From JBFXAN01 sp050184225 (GTDB taxonomy: Bacteria; Chloroflexota; Dehalococcoidia; CAUJGQ01), in contig JBFXAN010000264.1 of the NCBI GenBank assembly GCA_050184225.1, positions 1 through 6,354 of the forward strand: DNA of 6,354 bases. The letters run 5' to 3'. Every line of letters begins with the position of its first letter. The stretch's first letter is position 1. The notes beneath the pieces were generated by a model. That model had not been told where the DNA came from, made no database searches, and saw only the letters and a list, made by a program, of their open reading frames with translations. This document shows, in pieces, positions 1 to 6,050 of the stretch. A program made the translations under genes and the position numbers.

Positions 1-14
1 GAGGTGAGATAGGC

Positions 15-101
15 ATGTCGCAGACAAACGTGATATTGGCAGCCTCGCTCGACGAGAACTCCCCCTTCCCTGCGCGGGATGGGGGCCGGGGGGTTAGGTA
101 A
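15..101 (+). other. Short repeat-derived reading frame, probably not a gene
   Basis: A frame open from the left edge contains an ATG at 15, preceded by GAGGTGAG (1-8), and ends at TAA 99-101, giving 28 codons. Most of it is the minus-strand repeat copy A read backwards, so its second half (NSPFPARDGGRGVR) is simply the translated hairpin. It could be the C-terminus of a plus-strand gene entering from the left or a chance ORF. Nothing in it resembles a known domain. It is recorded because the VILA residues encoded by the repeat tail recur in the other copies. Confidence 0.15.
29..93 (-). repeat. Intergenic hairpin repeat, copy A
   Basis: Read on the minus strand, this begins with a CCCCCCGGCCCCC block and passes through an imperfect hairpin. 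The arms are 61-70 and 76-85 with one mismatch and loop TGCGC. After 17 nt it reaches the tail TGCCAATATCACG (29-41). The same head, spacing and tail occur at 3205-3270 and 6077-6139. It starts 18 bases beyond the purE stop, so purE transcription meets the hairpin first. A role in termination or 3'-end protection is plausible, but no U-tract follows the stem, so it is not a textbook intrinsic terminator. Copies A and B share the longer tail (TATCAC plus a CGAGG just upstream), so they are closer to each other than to copy C. Confidence 0.7.
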
Positions 102-111
102 TCTTCGAGTG

Positions 112-660
112 TCAGGAGATTGTGCCGAATTCTGACCGTACTGCCGCGTCCTTGGCGCGCACGTTCTGCGCCAGTGCCTCCTGGAACTGCTCCATTGCGG
201 CGAGCAGGGCGGGGTCGGATGCGGCGAGGATGCGCACGGCGAGCAAGCCAGCGTTGCGGGCGCCGCCGATCGAGACGGTTGCCACGGGGACGCCGGCGGG
301 CATCTGCACGATCGAGTGGAGGGCGTCGACGCCGGCGAGTTGGGTGACGGGTACGGGGACGCCGATCACGGGCAGCGGGGTTACCGAGGCGAGCATGCCG
401 GGCAGGTGGGCGGCGCCGCCGGCACCGGCGATGATCGCCTGCAGGCCGCGGCCGGCGGCGGCACGGCCGTATTCCAGCATCTCGAACGGGGTGCGGTGGG
501 CGGAGAGCACGCGGACCTCGGCCTTGAGGCCGAACTCGGCTAGCGCCTCGATCGCGGCACGCATCACGGTCAGGTCGGAGTCGCTGCCCATGACGACGGC
601 GACGCGCGGGATAGCGGGCTGTGCCGGTGTGGAGCCGGCGGCGTCTTGGGTCACGATCAT
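112..660 (-). CDS. purE: N5-carboxyaminoimidazole ribonucleotide mutase (class I PurE)
   Basis: This cytosolic enzyme of de novo purine synthesis interconverts N5-CAIR, the product of PurK, and CAIR. The 182-residue protein has the class I signatures in order: phosphate-binding GSDSD (25-29), SAHRTP (53-58) with the catalytic His55, AGAGGAAHLPGM (78-89), and SIVQMPAGVP (116-125). It is slightly longer than the usual 160-170 residues because about 17 non-conserved residues precede IPRVAVVMGS. The ATG at 660 overlaps the purK stop as ATGA, implying translational coupling. A strong GGAGGTGA lies directly against this ATG, only 3 nt from GGAGG to the start. The in-frame GTG two codons later (652-654), 9 nt from GGAGG, is therefore a credible alternative start. 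Stop is TGA at 112-114. Function is certain from the motifs; only the exact start is open. Confidence 0.97.
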   Translation of the reverse strand: MIVTQDAAGSTPAQPAIPRVAVVMGSDSDLTVMRAAIEALAEFGLKAEVRVLSAHRTPFEMLEYGRAAAGRGLQAIIAGAGGAAHLPGMLASVTPLPVIGVPVPVTQLAGVDALHSIVQMPAGVPVATVSIGGARNAGLLAVRILAASDPALLAAMEQFQEALAQNVRAKDAAVRSEFGTIS

Positions 661-1811
661 TCACCTCCGACCAGGAGTGCGGCCGCGTGGCGCGCCCGCT
701 GACGCACGTCGTCGAGGTCGTCGCCGAGCGCGGTGACGTGGCCGACCTTGCGGCCGGGTCGCGCCTCCTTGCCATAGAGGTGGACGTGAATGCCGGGTAT
801 GGACAGCGCCGCAGCGAGGTTATTGCGAGGGTCCGTGCCGGTTGCACCGCCGAGCACATTCGCCATGACGACGGCCGGTGCGGTTGTTGCCGTATCGCCG
901 AGGGGTAGGTCGAGGACGGCGCGCAGGTGGTTTTCGAACTGTGATGTGACCGCGCCCTCGATCGAGTAGTGGCCGGAGTTGTGGGGGCGAACGGCGATCT
1001 CGTTGATCGAGAGCGTGCCCTCGGCGAGGAACATTTCTACCGCAAGGATACCGGTCGCGTCGGTCAGTTCCGCGATGCGCAGCGCCAGCCGCGCCGCCTC
1101 GGCAGCGATGCTCTGCTCGACCGGCGCGGGTGCCAGCACCTCGTGGCAGATGCCGTTCACCTGGACCGTCTCGACCACCGGATAGACGACTGATGCGCCG
1201 CCCGGCCGCCGCGCGACCAGCACGGCCAGCTCCCGCTCGATCGGTAGCCAGCGTTCGACCAGCAGCGGGGTTCCGGCGGCGGCGCATTGCTCCACCAAGA
1301 GGCGGGCGGCGTCCGGGTCTTGCAGCACCCACACACCGCGGCCGTCGTAGCCGCCGCGCCGCGCTTTGGCGACGGCCGGCCAGCCATGCTCCTCCGCGAA
1401 GGCGAGCACGTCGTCAATGGAATGCACCAGCCGGTTGGCGGGCACGGGCAGCCCCATCGCGGCGAACTGCTCCCGCTGGTAGCCCTTGTCCTGGGCGAAG
1501 CGCTGGGTCGACGCGGAGGGACGCAGCCGCCGGCCGGCCGCTTCCAGCGCCGCCAGGTGGTCGGGGTCGATGAGTTCGTGGTCGAAGGTGAGCAGATCGC
1601 AATTCGCGGCAAACCGCGAGAGCGCGTCCCACGAGTCCGGCGAGCCGACCTCGACATCCGGCCAGACCTGGGCGGCGCTGTCATCCGATCGCGCGGCCAG
1701 GAGCCGCAGCCGCAGCCGCAGTCCGAGCGGGATCGCCGCCTGGGCCATCATCCGGGCCAACTGTCCGGCGCCGACGATGCCGACGATCGGTGTGTCATGT
1801 GATCCGGTCAT
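657..1811 (-). CDS. purK: N5-carboxyaminoimidazole ribonucleotide synthase (PurK)
   Basis: This ATP-grasp enzyme converts AIR, ATP and bicarbonate to N5-CAIR, which PurE then rearranges. The 384-residue product shows GIVGAGQLARM (11-21), QDKGYQRE (107-114), the ATP-grasp loop KARRGGYDGRG (149-159), ERELAVLVAR (192-201), VEMFL (258-262), the metal/ATP segment NEIAVRPHNSGHYSIEG (270-286) and QFENHLRA (291-298). The motif reads NEIAV where NEIAP is usual. The frame stays open upstream to 2009, but the ATG at 1811 puts GIVGAGQ at residue 11, as in the family, and the upstream residues look non-coding. No strong Shine-Dalgarno precedes 1811, so the start is chosen by homology. Residues 31-38 (LRLRLRLL) come from a hexanucleotide repeat and appear about two residues longer than in relatives. 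It forms an operon with purE through a 4-base overlap. Confidence 0.96.
   Translation of the reverse strand: MTGSHDTPIVGIVGAGQLARMMAQAAIPLGLRLRLRLLAARSDDSAAQVWPDVEVGSPDSWDALSRFAANCDLLTFDHELIDPDHLAALEAAGRRLRPSASTQRFAQDKGYQREQFAAMGLPVPANRLVHSIDDVLAFAEEHGWPAVAKARRGGYDGRGVWVLQDPDAARLLVEQCAAAGTPLLVERWLPIERELAVLVARRPGGASVVYPVVETVQVNGICHEVLAPAPVEQSIAAEAARLALRIAELTDATGILAVEMFLAEGTLSINEIAVRPHNSGHYSIEGAVTSQFENHLRAVLDLPLGDTATTAPAVVMANVLGGATGTDPRNNLAAALSIPGIHVHLYGKEARPGRKVGHVTALGDDLDDVRQRARHAAALLVGGE
1702..1721 (-). repeat. In-gene hexanucleotide tandem repeat in purK
   Basis: The plus strand reads AGCCGC three times in a row followed by AG (3.3 copies). On the coding strand this gives alternating Leu-Arg codons at PurK residues 31-38, just after the nucleotide-binding GAGQLARM segment. 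The unit is a multiple of three, so gain or loss of copies would keep frame. Confidence 0.75.
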
Positions 1812-1911
1812 GGCAGCAGGGTACGAGGCGCACCCGTTGTCCTCAACTCCGCCGGCCGCAATCTGGTGCTTCCCGCTGGTTCGGTGTGGGGCGTAGCCCG
1901 CCGACCTCTGC

Positions 1912-1949
1912 GATCGGATCGCGCGATCCTCTGATCGTTGCCCGCGATC
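1912..1949. promoter_or_regulatory. GATC cluster with 14-bp palindrome, candidate operator
   Basis: GGATCGCGCGATCC at 1916-1929 is a perfect 14-bp inverted repeat. Five GATC tetramers fall within 38 bases (1912, 1917, 1925, 1933, 1946) and a sixth lies at 1980. GATCGTT also occurs twice as a direct repeat, at 1933 and 1946. Sitting between two divergent genes, this could be a regulator-binding or DNA-methylation site. No known operator consensus is matched. Confidence 0.3.
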
Positions 1950-2072
1950 GTTCCGAGCGTGGTCAGTTCTCGTATCGCGGATCGGGTGGTACGGTAGGCC
2001 ACCAACCACGGACGCACGAGCCCATGTCAGCCGTCAATGCGAGGCTCGAGGCGGTCGGGGTATGACGATCTT

Positions 2073-2079
2073 GGGAGGG
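2073..2079 (+). promoter_or_regulatory. Ribosome binding site that sets the kinase start
   Basis: GGGAGGG lies 6 nt before the ATG at 2086. The upstream in-frame ATG at 2062 has only a G-run touching it, so the downstream ATG is preferred. Confidence 0.7.
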
Positions 2080-2085
2080 CGGGAC

Positions 2086-3186
2086 ATGGCAGCAGTGACC
2101 CTGCCCGCGACGTTCGACGCGCTCACGCCAGCGTGGCTGACCAGCGCGTTGCGACGAAACGGGCACATCGATGACGCGGCGGTCAGGTCGGTGCGGTATG
2201 AGCCGGTGGGGCAGGGCGTCGGCATTCTCTGTCAGCTGGCGCGGCTGACGCTCGACTACGACGGCGATGCGGCCGGTGCGCCGAGGAGCATGGTGGCGAA
2301 GATCCCCTCGTCCGACCCGCAGACGCGCGCCATGGTCAGCGTCTTTCGCTTCTATGAGCGTGAGGTGCGCTTTTACAACGAACTGGCCAGGCAGGTGTCG
2401 GTCGCCACGCCGCGACGCTACGCCGGCGACTTCGACCCGGCGACGGGCGACTTCATCCTGCTTCTGGAGGATCTGAGCGACCGCCGTCTCGGCGATCAGC
2501 TTGCGGGAGCGTCGCTGGACGATGCGGAGTTGACGATCCGCGAATTGGCGAAGCTCCACGCTGCCTGGTGGAACGACCCGCGTCTGGAGGCACTTGATTG
2601 GCTGCCGGCATCCAGCGATCCGATCAACAAGGCCGGTGTCGCGATGTACCCGCAGGCGTGGCCGATCTTCATGGAACGCTTCGGCCATGCGCTGCCAGAG
2701 GCGATGCGGCACACGGGCGAACGGCTCGGCGCCGAGGTGGGCGCCATCCTTGACCGTTTCGTCACCGGGCCGCGGACGATCTGTCACGGCGACCCGCGGG
2801 CGGACAATCTCTTCTTCGGGACGCGGCCGGGCGATCCGGCGCTGACGCTGATCGACTGGCAGATCAGCGTGCGTGCGGCCGGCACCTATGACCTCGGCTA
2901 CTTCATGAGCCAGAGCCTCGACACCGAGGTGCGGCGCGCGCACGAGCAGGATCTGCTCAAGCTCTACCACAGCCTGCTCTGCGAGGGCGGCGTGACCGGC
3001 TACAGCTTCGACGACATGCTGGAGCACTATCGCTGGACGGTGCTGTTCTGCTTCGCCTACCCGGTGATGGGCGGTGGCTTCGGCGACCTCTCCAATGAGC
3101 GCGGCAATCAACTCGCGACGAGCATGATGAACCGCAGCGCCGCCGCGATCATGGACTGGAACGCAGGGGCGCTGCTTGATCGGTGA
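2086..3186 (+). CDS. CHK/ecdysteroid-kinase-like phosphotransferase (APH superfamily)
   Basis: This 366-residue protein is predicted to be a soluble ATP-dependent small-molecule kinase of the aminoglycoside-phosphotransferase fold. A glycine-rich VGQGVG loop at 41-46 is followed by a candidate ATP-binding Lys72 (MVAKIP) and partner Glu93 (YEREVRFY). The catalytic loop HGDPRADN spans 234-241, with Asp236 the presumed base and Asn241 a metal ligand. The DFG-equivalent is IDWQ, with Asp257. The DLGYFM segment after it, and the overall length, resemble the CHK/ecdysteroid kinase-like branch more than true aminoglycoside kinases, so I do not call it a resistance gene. The ATG at 2086 is chosen over 2062 for its ribosome binding site. 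It is transcribed divergently from purK and convergently to the SnoaL/ACAD/LLM operon. Its substrate is unknown. Relatives act on sterols, choline or hydroxyacyl-CoA esters, and the nearby acyl-CoA dehydrogenase makes the last an open possibility. Confidence 0.88.
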   Translation: MAAVTLPATFDALTPAWLTSALRRNGHIDDAAVRSVRYEPVGQGVGILCQLARLTLDYDGDAAGAPRSMVAKIPSSDPQTRAMVSVFRFYEREVRFYNELARQVSVATPRRYAGDFDPATGDFILLLEDLSDRRLGDQLAGASLDDAELTIRELAKLHAAWWNDPRLEALDWLPASSDPINKAGVAMYPQAWPIFMERFGHALPEAMRHTGERLGAEVGAILDRFVTGPRTICHGDPRADNLFFGTRPGDPALTLIDWQISVRAAGTYDLGYFMSQSLDTEVRRAHEQDLLKLYHSLLCEGGVTGYSFDDMLEHYRWTVLFCFAYPVMGGGFGDLSNERGNQLATSMMNRSAAAIMDWNAGALLDR

Positions 3187-3204
3187 TCGGAAGATTGGCC
3201 CCCT

Positions 3205-3270
3205 CCCCCGGCCCCTCCCCCGCGGGGCGAGGGAGGGGAGCCTCTCTCAACCGAGGTTTGCCAGTATCAC
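3205..3270 (+). repeat. Intergenic hairpin repeat, copy B
   Basis: The CCCCCGGCCCC head leads into an 11-bp stem with one C/A mismatch (3212-3222 or so with 3228-3238, loop GGG). It is followed 18 nt later by the tail TGCCAGTATCAC (3259-3270). A further CCCCCTCCCCC block lies just upstream at 3199-3209. Copy B starts 18 bases after the kinase stop, the same distance and orientation that copy A has to purE. The hairpin could stop or stabilise kinase transcripts. Identity with copy A extends beyond the hairpin, through CGAGG and TATCAC, which argues for common descent rather than two chance terminators. Confidence 0.75.
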
Positions 3271-3304
3271 TGCTGGCGTGATGGAGCCGAGGCTTGAGCC
3301 GGCA

Positions 3305-3339
3305 CGCGCCCTTCCCCCGGGGCGTTGGTGAGGGGCGCG
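3305..3339. terminator. Candidate bidirectional terminator hairpin
   Basis: CGCGCCC (3305-3311) pairs perfectly with GGGCGCG (3333-3339), and the loop contains the palindrome CCCCGGGG (3315-3322). It sits between two convergent genes, 19 bases beyond the SnoaL-gene stop. On the plus strand a loosely T-rich stretch (TTTCTCGCTGTTTC) follows. There is no clean T-run on either side, so termination is inferred from position and stem only. Confidence 0.4.
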
Positions 3340-3357
3340 CCGCGTTTCTCGCTGTTT

Positions 3358-3792
3358 CTACGGTGTGGGCGGGTTGGCCAGTCCGAGTTGCTGGAGGAGG
3401 CCGAGCGCGTCATAGCTGGCCCAGGCCTCCGCCAGCCGGCCGTTCTCGAAGCGGCCGATATCGATGCCCGTGTAGGCAATGGATTTGCCCGTCGGCGCCA
3501 GACCCATAAAGGCGCCACGATGGGTGCCGCGGGCGGCGAAGCGGGTCACGACTTTGTCACCGGTCGCGATCAGGTCATCGATTGTGTAGTGGAGGTCAGG
3601 AAAGGCGGTGCGGAAGGTCGCCACGACCTGCTTGAATGCTTCGGGGCCTTGCACCACCCGCGGCTCCGGCCCCTGGACGACGTGGTCCAGGTAATCGGCC
3701 GCGAAGATCTCGTCGACTGCATCCAGATTTCCTTGGCTCCAGACGTCCTCGAACAGCCGCCGGGTGGCGGCGACGTTCGCCTCAACAGACAT
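3358..3792 (-). CDS. SnoaL-like ester cyclase / polyketide-cyclase-fold protein
   Basis: This 144-residue single-domain protein fits the SnoaL-like NTF2 fold. The N-terminal helix (NVAATRRLFEDVWSQGNLDA, 6-25) and ADYLDHVV (32-39) are followed by the FRTAFPDLHYTIDDLIATGD stretch (60-79) and the beta-rich half ARGTHRGAFMGLAPTGK (87-103). The end is TGIDIGRFENGRLAEAWASY (108-127) and a closing LGLLQQLG (130-137). Family members cyclise or hydrolyse small hydrophobic substrates, or bind them without catalysis. The wide spread of this fold means the reaction cannot be assigned here. His91 and Asp111 are possible active-site residues by family analogy. A GGAGG (3798-3802 on the opposite strand) stands 5 nt before the ATG. 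The gene is last in the LLM-ACAD-SnoaL operon, 24 bases after the dehydrogenase stop. Stop is TAG at 3358-3360. Confidence 0.88.
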   Translation of the reverse strand: MSVEANVAATRRLFEDVWSQGNLDAVDEIFAADYLDHVVQGPEPRVVQGPEAFKQVVATFRTAFPDLHYTIDDLIATGDKVVTRFAARGTHRGAFMGLAPTGKSIAYTGIDIGRFENGRLAEAWASYDALGLLQQLGLANPPTP

Positions 3793-3816
3793 GCCTGCCT
3801 CCGTCTGTAGCCCTCG

Positions 3817-4995
3817 TTAGTCGCGTGGCAGCCCCAAACCGCGCTGGGCGATGATGTTGCGCTGGATCTCGCTGGTGCCGCCGGCGATCGTCGAGGAGAC
3901 GGCGGCGACGTAGCCGGTGCCCATCCGGCCGCCCATGCGCGCGTGCGGCCCCTTGCGCTCGAGGATCTGGCCGCCGAGGCCGAGCATGTGCATGCCGAGG
4001 GCGGAGATGCGCTGACCCAGCTCGGAGGCGTAGAGCTTGGTCATTGACGCCTCGTAGTTGGGGATCTCGCCGCGGGCCTGCATTGTGACGACCCGGTAGG
4101 AGAGGAACTTCGCCACGGCCGCCTCGATCCAGCGATCGGCGAACTCCAGTCGCAGCGTCGGACGGGTGGTGAAGGTGACGTGCTGCGGGAAGGCGGACGC
4201 GTACTTCAGGTAGCCTTCGAGCATTTTGCGGATGCCGACGGCAGAGCCGATGCTGGAGCGCTCGAAGTCGAGCGTGGTCGTGCCGATGTACCAGCCGCGG
4301 TTCTCCTCGCCGAGGCGGTTGCGGACCGGCACGCGGACATTCTCGAAGAAGACCTCGTTGAAGCTCTGAGCACCGGCCATCGTCGTCAAGGGGCGGACGG
4401 AGACGCCGGGCGCCTTCATATCGACCATCAGGTAGCTGATGCCGCGATGCTTGGGGGCGTCGGGGTCGGTGCGGGCGAGCATGTACATCCAGTCGGCGAA
4501 CTGGGCGCCGGTGGTCCAGATCTTCTGGCCGTTGAGGATGTAGTCGTCGCCGTCGCGGACGGCGCGGGTCTGGAGACTGGCGACATCCGAGCCGGCGCCC
4601 GGCTCGGACCAGCCCTGGCACCAGAGCGTCTCGCCGTTGAGGATGCCGGCGAGGTGTTCCTGCTTCTGCTCCTCGGTGCCGTGAACGATCAGCGTCGGGC
4701 CGAACATCATCACGCCGAAGCCGCCGACCTGAGGCGCGCCGAACTCGGCGAACTCCTCGTTCATGATGAACTGCTCTTTGACGCCGAGGCCGGCGCCGCC
4801 GTACTCCTTCGGCCAGGCGGGGGCGACCCAGCCGCGGGCGACCACCCGCCGCCGCCACTCCTTCATGCGCTCGCCGCGGTCGAAGAGGCCGCCTTCAACC
4901 ATGCCTTCGTCCGAGGCGCCGGGATATTCCTTCGTGAGGAATCCGCGGACCTCGGCGCGCCACTTCGCCTCGTCGGGTGAATCGCCGAACTGCAT
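3817..4995 (-). CDS. Acyl-CoA dehydrogenase family protein (FadE-like)
   Basis: This FAD-dependent enzyme is predicted to oxidise an acyl-CoA thioester to the 2,3-enoyl-CoA. At 392 residues it has full family length. The N-terminal helical domain includes WPKEYGGAGLG (61-71). The FAD/substrate strand signature WSEPGAGSD (129-137) is followed by LNGQKIWTTGAQFADW (154-169). The C-terminal domain ends with AGGTSEIQRNIIAQRGLGLP (371-390). The Glu that precedes GT in medium- and short-chain enzymes is Gly372 here. Glu245 in TLDFERS aligns with the helix-G base used by isovaleryl-CoA and long-chain enzymes, so activity is probably kept. This sequence type is common among actinobacterial FadE proteins for sterol or branched acyl chains, but substrate is not deducible. 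GGAG lies 8 nt before the ATG. The gene is central in a three-gene operon, 41 bases after the LLM gene. Confidence 0.95.
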   Translation of the reverse strand: MQFGDSPDEAKWRAEVRGFLTKEYPGASDEGMVEGGLFDRGERMKEWRRRVVARGWVAPAWPKEYGGAGLGVKEQFIMNEEFAEFGAPQVGGFGVMMFGPTLIVHGTEEQKQEHLAGILNGETLWCQGWSEPGAGSDVASLQTRAVRDGDDYILNGQKIWTTGAQFADWMYMLARTDPDAPKHRGISYLMVDMKAPGVSVRPLTTMAGAQSFNEVFFENVRVPVRNRLGEENRGWYIGTTTLDFERSSIGSAVGIRKMLEGYLKYASAFPQHVTFTTRPTLRLEFADRWIEAAVAKFLSYRVVTMQARGEIPNYEASMTKLYASELGQRISALGMHMLGLGGQILERKGPHARMGGRMGTGYVAAVSSTIAGGTSEIQRNIIAQRGLGLPRD

Positions 4996-5036
4996 GCCGA
5001 TTGCTCCAATCTCGTCCGCGATGTCTTTTCCTCATG

Positions 5037-5987
5037 TTACCGCTTGGAAAGCGCGGCGATCAGGGAAATGGTACGTTCGGTTGTCTCCTCGGGGTCGGGG
5101 CCGGCGCCGAAGGGGGCAGCGATGATCTCGTCGGCGCCGAGCGCGAACCACTCGCGCAGCTTCTCGGCGACGCGCAGCTCATCGCCGTGGGCGACGAGGG
5201 CGTCGATGTGGGCGTCGGTCATGGCGGCGCGGGTCGATTCCTCGAAGCCGGCGGCGGCGGTCATGCGGGCGTAGGAGGGGACGGCCATGTAGCGGCCGAA
5301 TTGGCGGCGGACGGCCTCACGCACGGCGTCCGTCTCTTCGCTGACGCAGACGGGGACGTGGACGACGAGCTTGGGCAGCGGGCGGTTTGCGTGTTCGGCG
5401 CCGCGCTTGAAGGCGGGCAGGGCGACATCGCGGACGTAGGCGGTCGGGCACATCCAGGTGATGGCACCGTCGGCGACCTCACCGCAGAGCTCGAAGGACT
5501 TCTCCTGGAGGGCGGAGGCCATCACCGGCACATCGACCGGCGCGGCGAGGCGGGCGTTGACGCGGAACGGCTCATCGCCGCGCTCGACGGCGCCGTCGTG
5601 GAGCATGCCCTTGAGGACGGCGAGGTAGGCGCGGAGGTGGGTGAGCGGCTTCTCGAAGGGGATGCCGAACATGCCCTCCATCGTCGGCTTGTGCGAGGGG
5701 CCGACGCCGAGACGGAAGCGGCCGGGGCCGAGCTGGGCGACGGCGAGCGTCTGCTGGACGGTGACGAGCGGGTGGCGGGGATAGGTGGGGGTGATCGCGG
5801 TGCCGAGGAGGATGCGGCTGGTCTGAGCGGCGGCGACGGCGCAGAGGGTGAGGCCATCGGGGGCGGGGCCGCCGGTAGTGAGCCAGGCCGAGCGGATGCC
5901 GCGTTCTTCGGCGCGGATGATGCCGGCCAGCGTTTCGACCGCCGTGCGGCCGGCGATATGCAGGCCGATGATTTTGTTTTCCGCCAT
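5037..5987 (-). CDS. LLM-class, probably F420-dependent oxidoreductase
   Basis: This is a luciferase-like TIM-barrel protein of 316 residues. Members use reduced F420 or FMN for hydride transfer to or from alcohols, enones or other small substrates. Recognisable stretches are AGIIRAEERGIRSAWLTT (21-38), LLGTAITPTYPRHPL (60-74), TLAVAQLGPGRFRLGVGPSH (80-99) and FGIPFEKPLTHLRAYL (107-122). PVMASALQEKSFELCGEVAD (154-173) is followed by a C-terminal GADEIIAAPF (284-293). The LGPGRFRLGVG pattern is typical of F420-type members, hence the cofactor call, which remains inference. The frame extends upstream to 6077, but the ATG at 5987 has GGGAG 9 nt before it and gives the expected short lead into the first strand. 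It is the first gene of the operon with the acyl-CoA dehydrogenase and SnoaL-like genes. Its promoter must lie in the roughly 64 bases before repeat copy C or within that repeat. Stop is TAA at 5037-5039. Confidence 0.92.
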   Translation of the reverse strand: MAENKIIGLHIAGRTAVETLAGIIRAEERGIRSAWLTTGGPAPDGLTLCAVAAAQTSRILLGTAITPTYPRHPLVTVQQTLAVAQLGPGRFRLGVGPSHKPTMEGMFGIPFEKPLTHLRAYLAVLKGMLHDGAVERGDEPFRVNARLAAPVDVPVMASALQEKSFELCGEVADGAITWMCPTAYVRDVALPAFKRGAEHANRPLPKLVVHVPVCVSEETDAVREAVRRQFGRYMAVPSYARMTAAAGFEESTRAAMTDAHIDALVAHGDELRVAEKLREWFALGADEIIAAPFGAGPDPEETTERTISLIAALSKR

Positions 5988-6050
5988 TGGGGCACGCTCC
6001 CGGTTTGATTGCGCCATGGTTGCACAGTGGTGGGGGAATGGGCGAACAGA

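Larger units (their letters stand above)
1812..2085. promoter_or_regulatory. Divergent purK / kinase intergenic region
   Basis: These 274 bases separate the start of purK (minus) from the start of the kinase gene (plus), so promoters for both must lie here or inside the flanking genes. I see no convincing -35/-10 pair for either direction. What stands out is the GATC-rich stretch 1912-1983 with a perfect 14-bp palindrome, annotated separately, and a weak GGTGG/CCACC hairpin (1985-1989 with 1999-2003). Open frames crossing the region have no family-like residues and read as non-coding. Confidence 0.5.

Noticed and set aside
1812..2009. 66-residue N-terminal extension of PurK
   Set aside because: The residues are charged and non-conserved, and the known PurK N-terminus begins just after the ATG at 1811.
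1812..2085. Purine riboswitch upstream of purK
   Set aside because: I could not find the conserved three-way-junction core residues in the purK leader; the only structure is the GATC palindrome and a weak 5-bp stem.
1963..3111. Long minus-strand open frame of 382 codons over the kinase gene
   Set aside because: It is rich in Arg, His and Val with no family motifs, and it lies opposite a gene with clear kinase motifs and a ribosome binding site. It is a GC-skew shadow.
2086..3186. Aminoglycoside resistance kinase
   Set aside because: The fold is shared, but the catalytic loop context and the DLGYFM segment fit the CHK/ecdysteroid-like branch better, and there is no resistance context.
3205..3339. 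CRISPR array or integron-type attC site from the clustered hairpins
   Set aside because: There are no regularly spaced direct repeats with unique spacers, no attC core sites and no integrase. Only one repeat copy plus an unrelated stem is present.
3782..4858. 358-codon minus-strand frame overlapping the acyl-CoA dehydrogenase
   Set aside because: It is the same strand out of frame, Arg/Pro-rich, and the alternative frame carries complete dehydrogenase signatures.
4977..6008. 343-codon plus-strand frame opposite the LLM gene
   Set aside because: Its Gly/Asp/Ala/Glu-rich, low-complexity composition is typical of the antisense of a high-GC gene, and no domain is visible.
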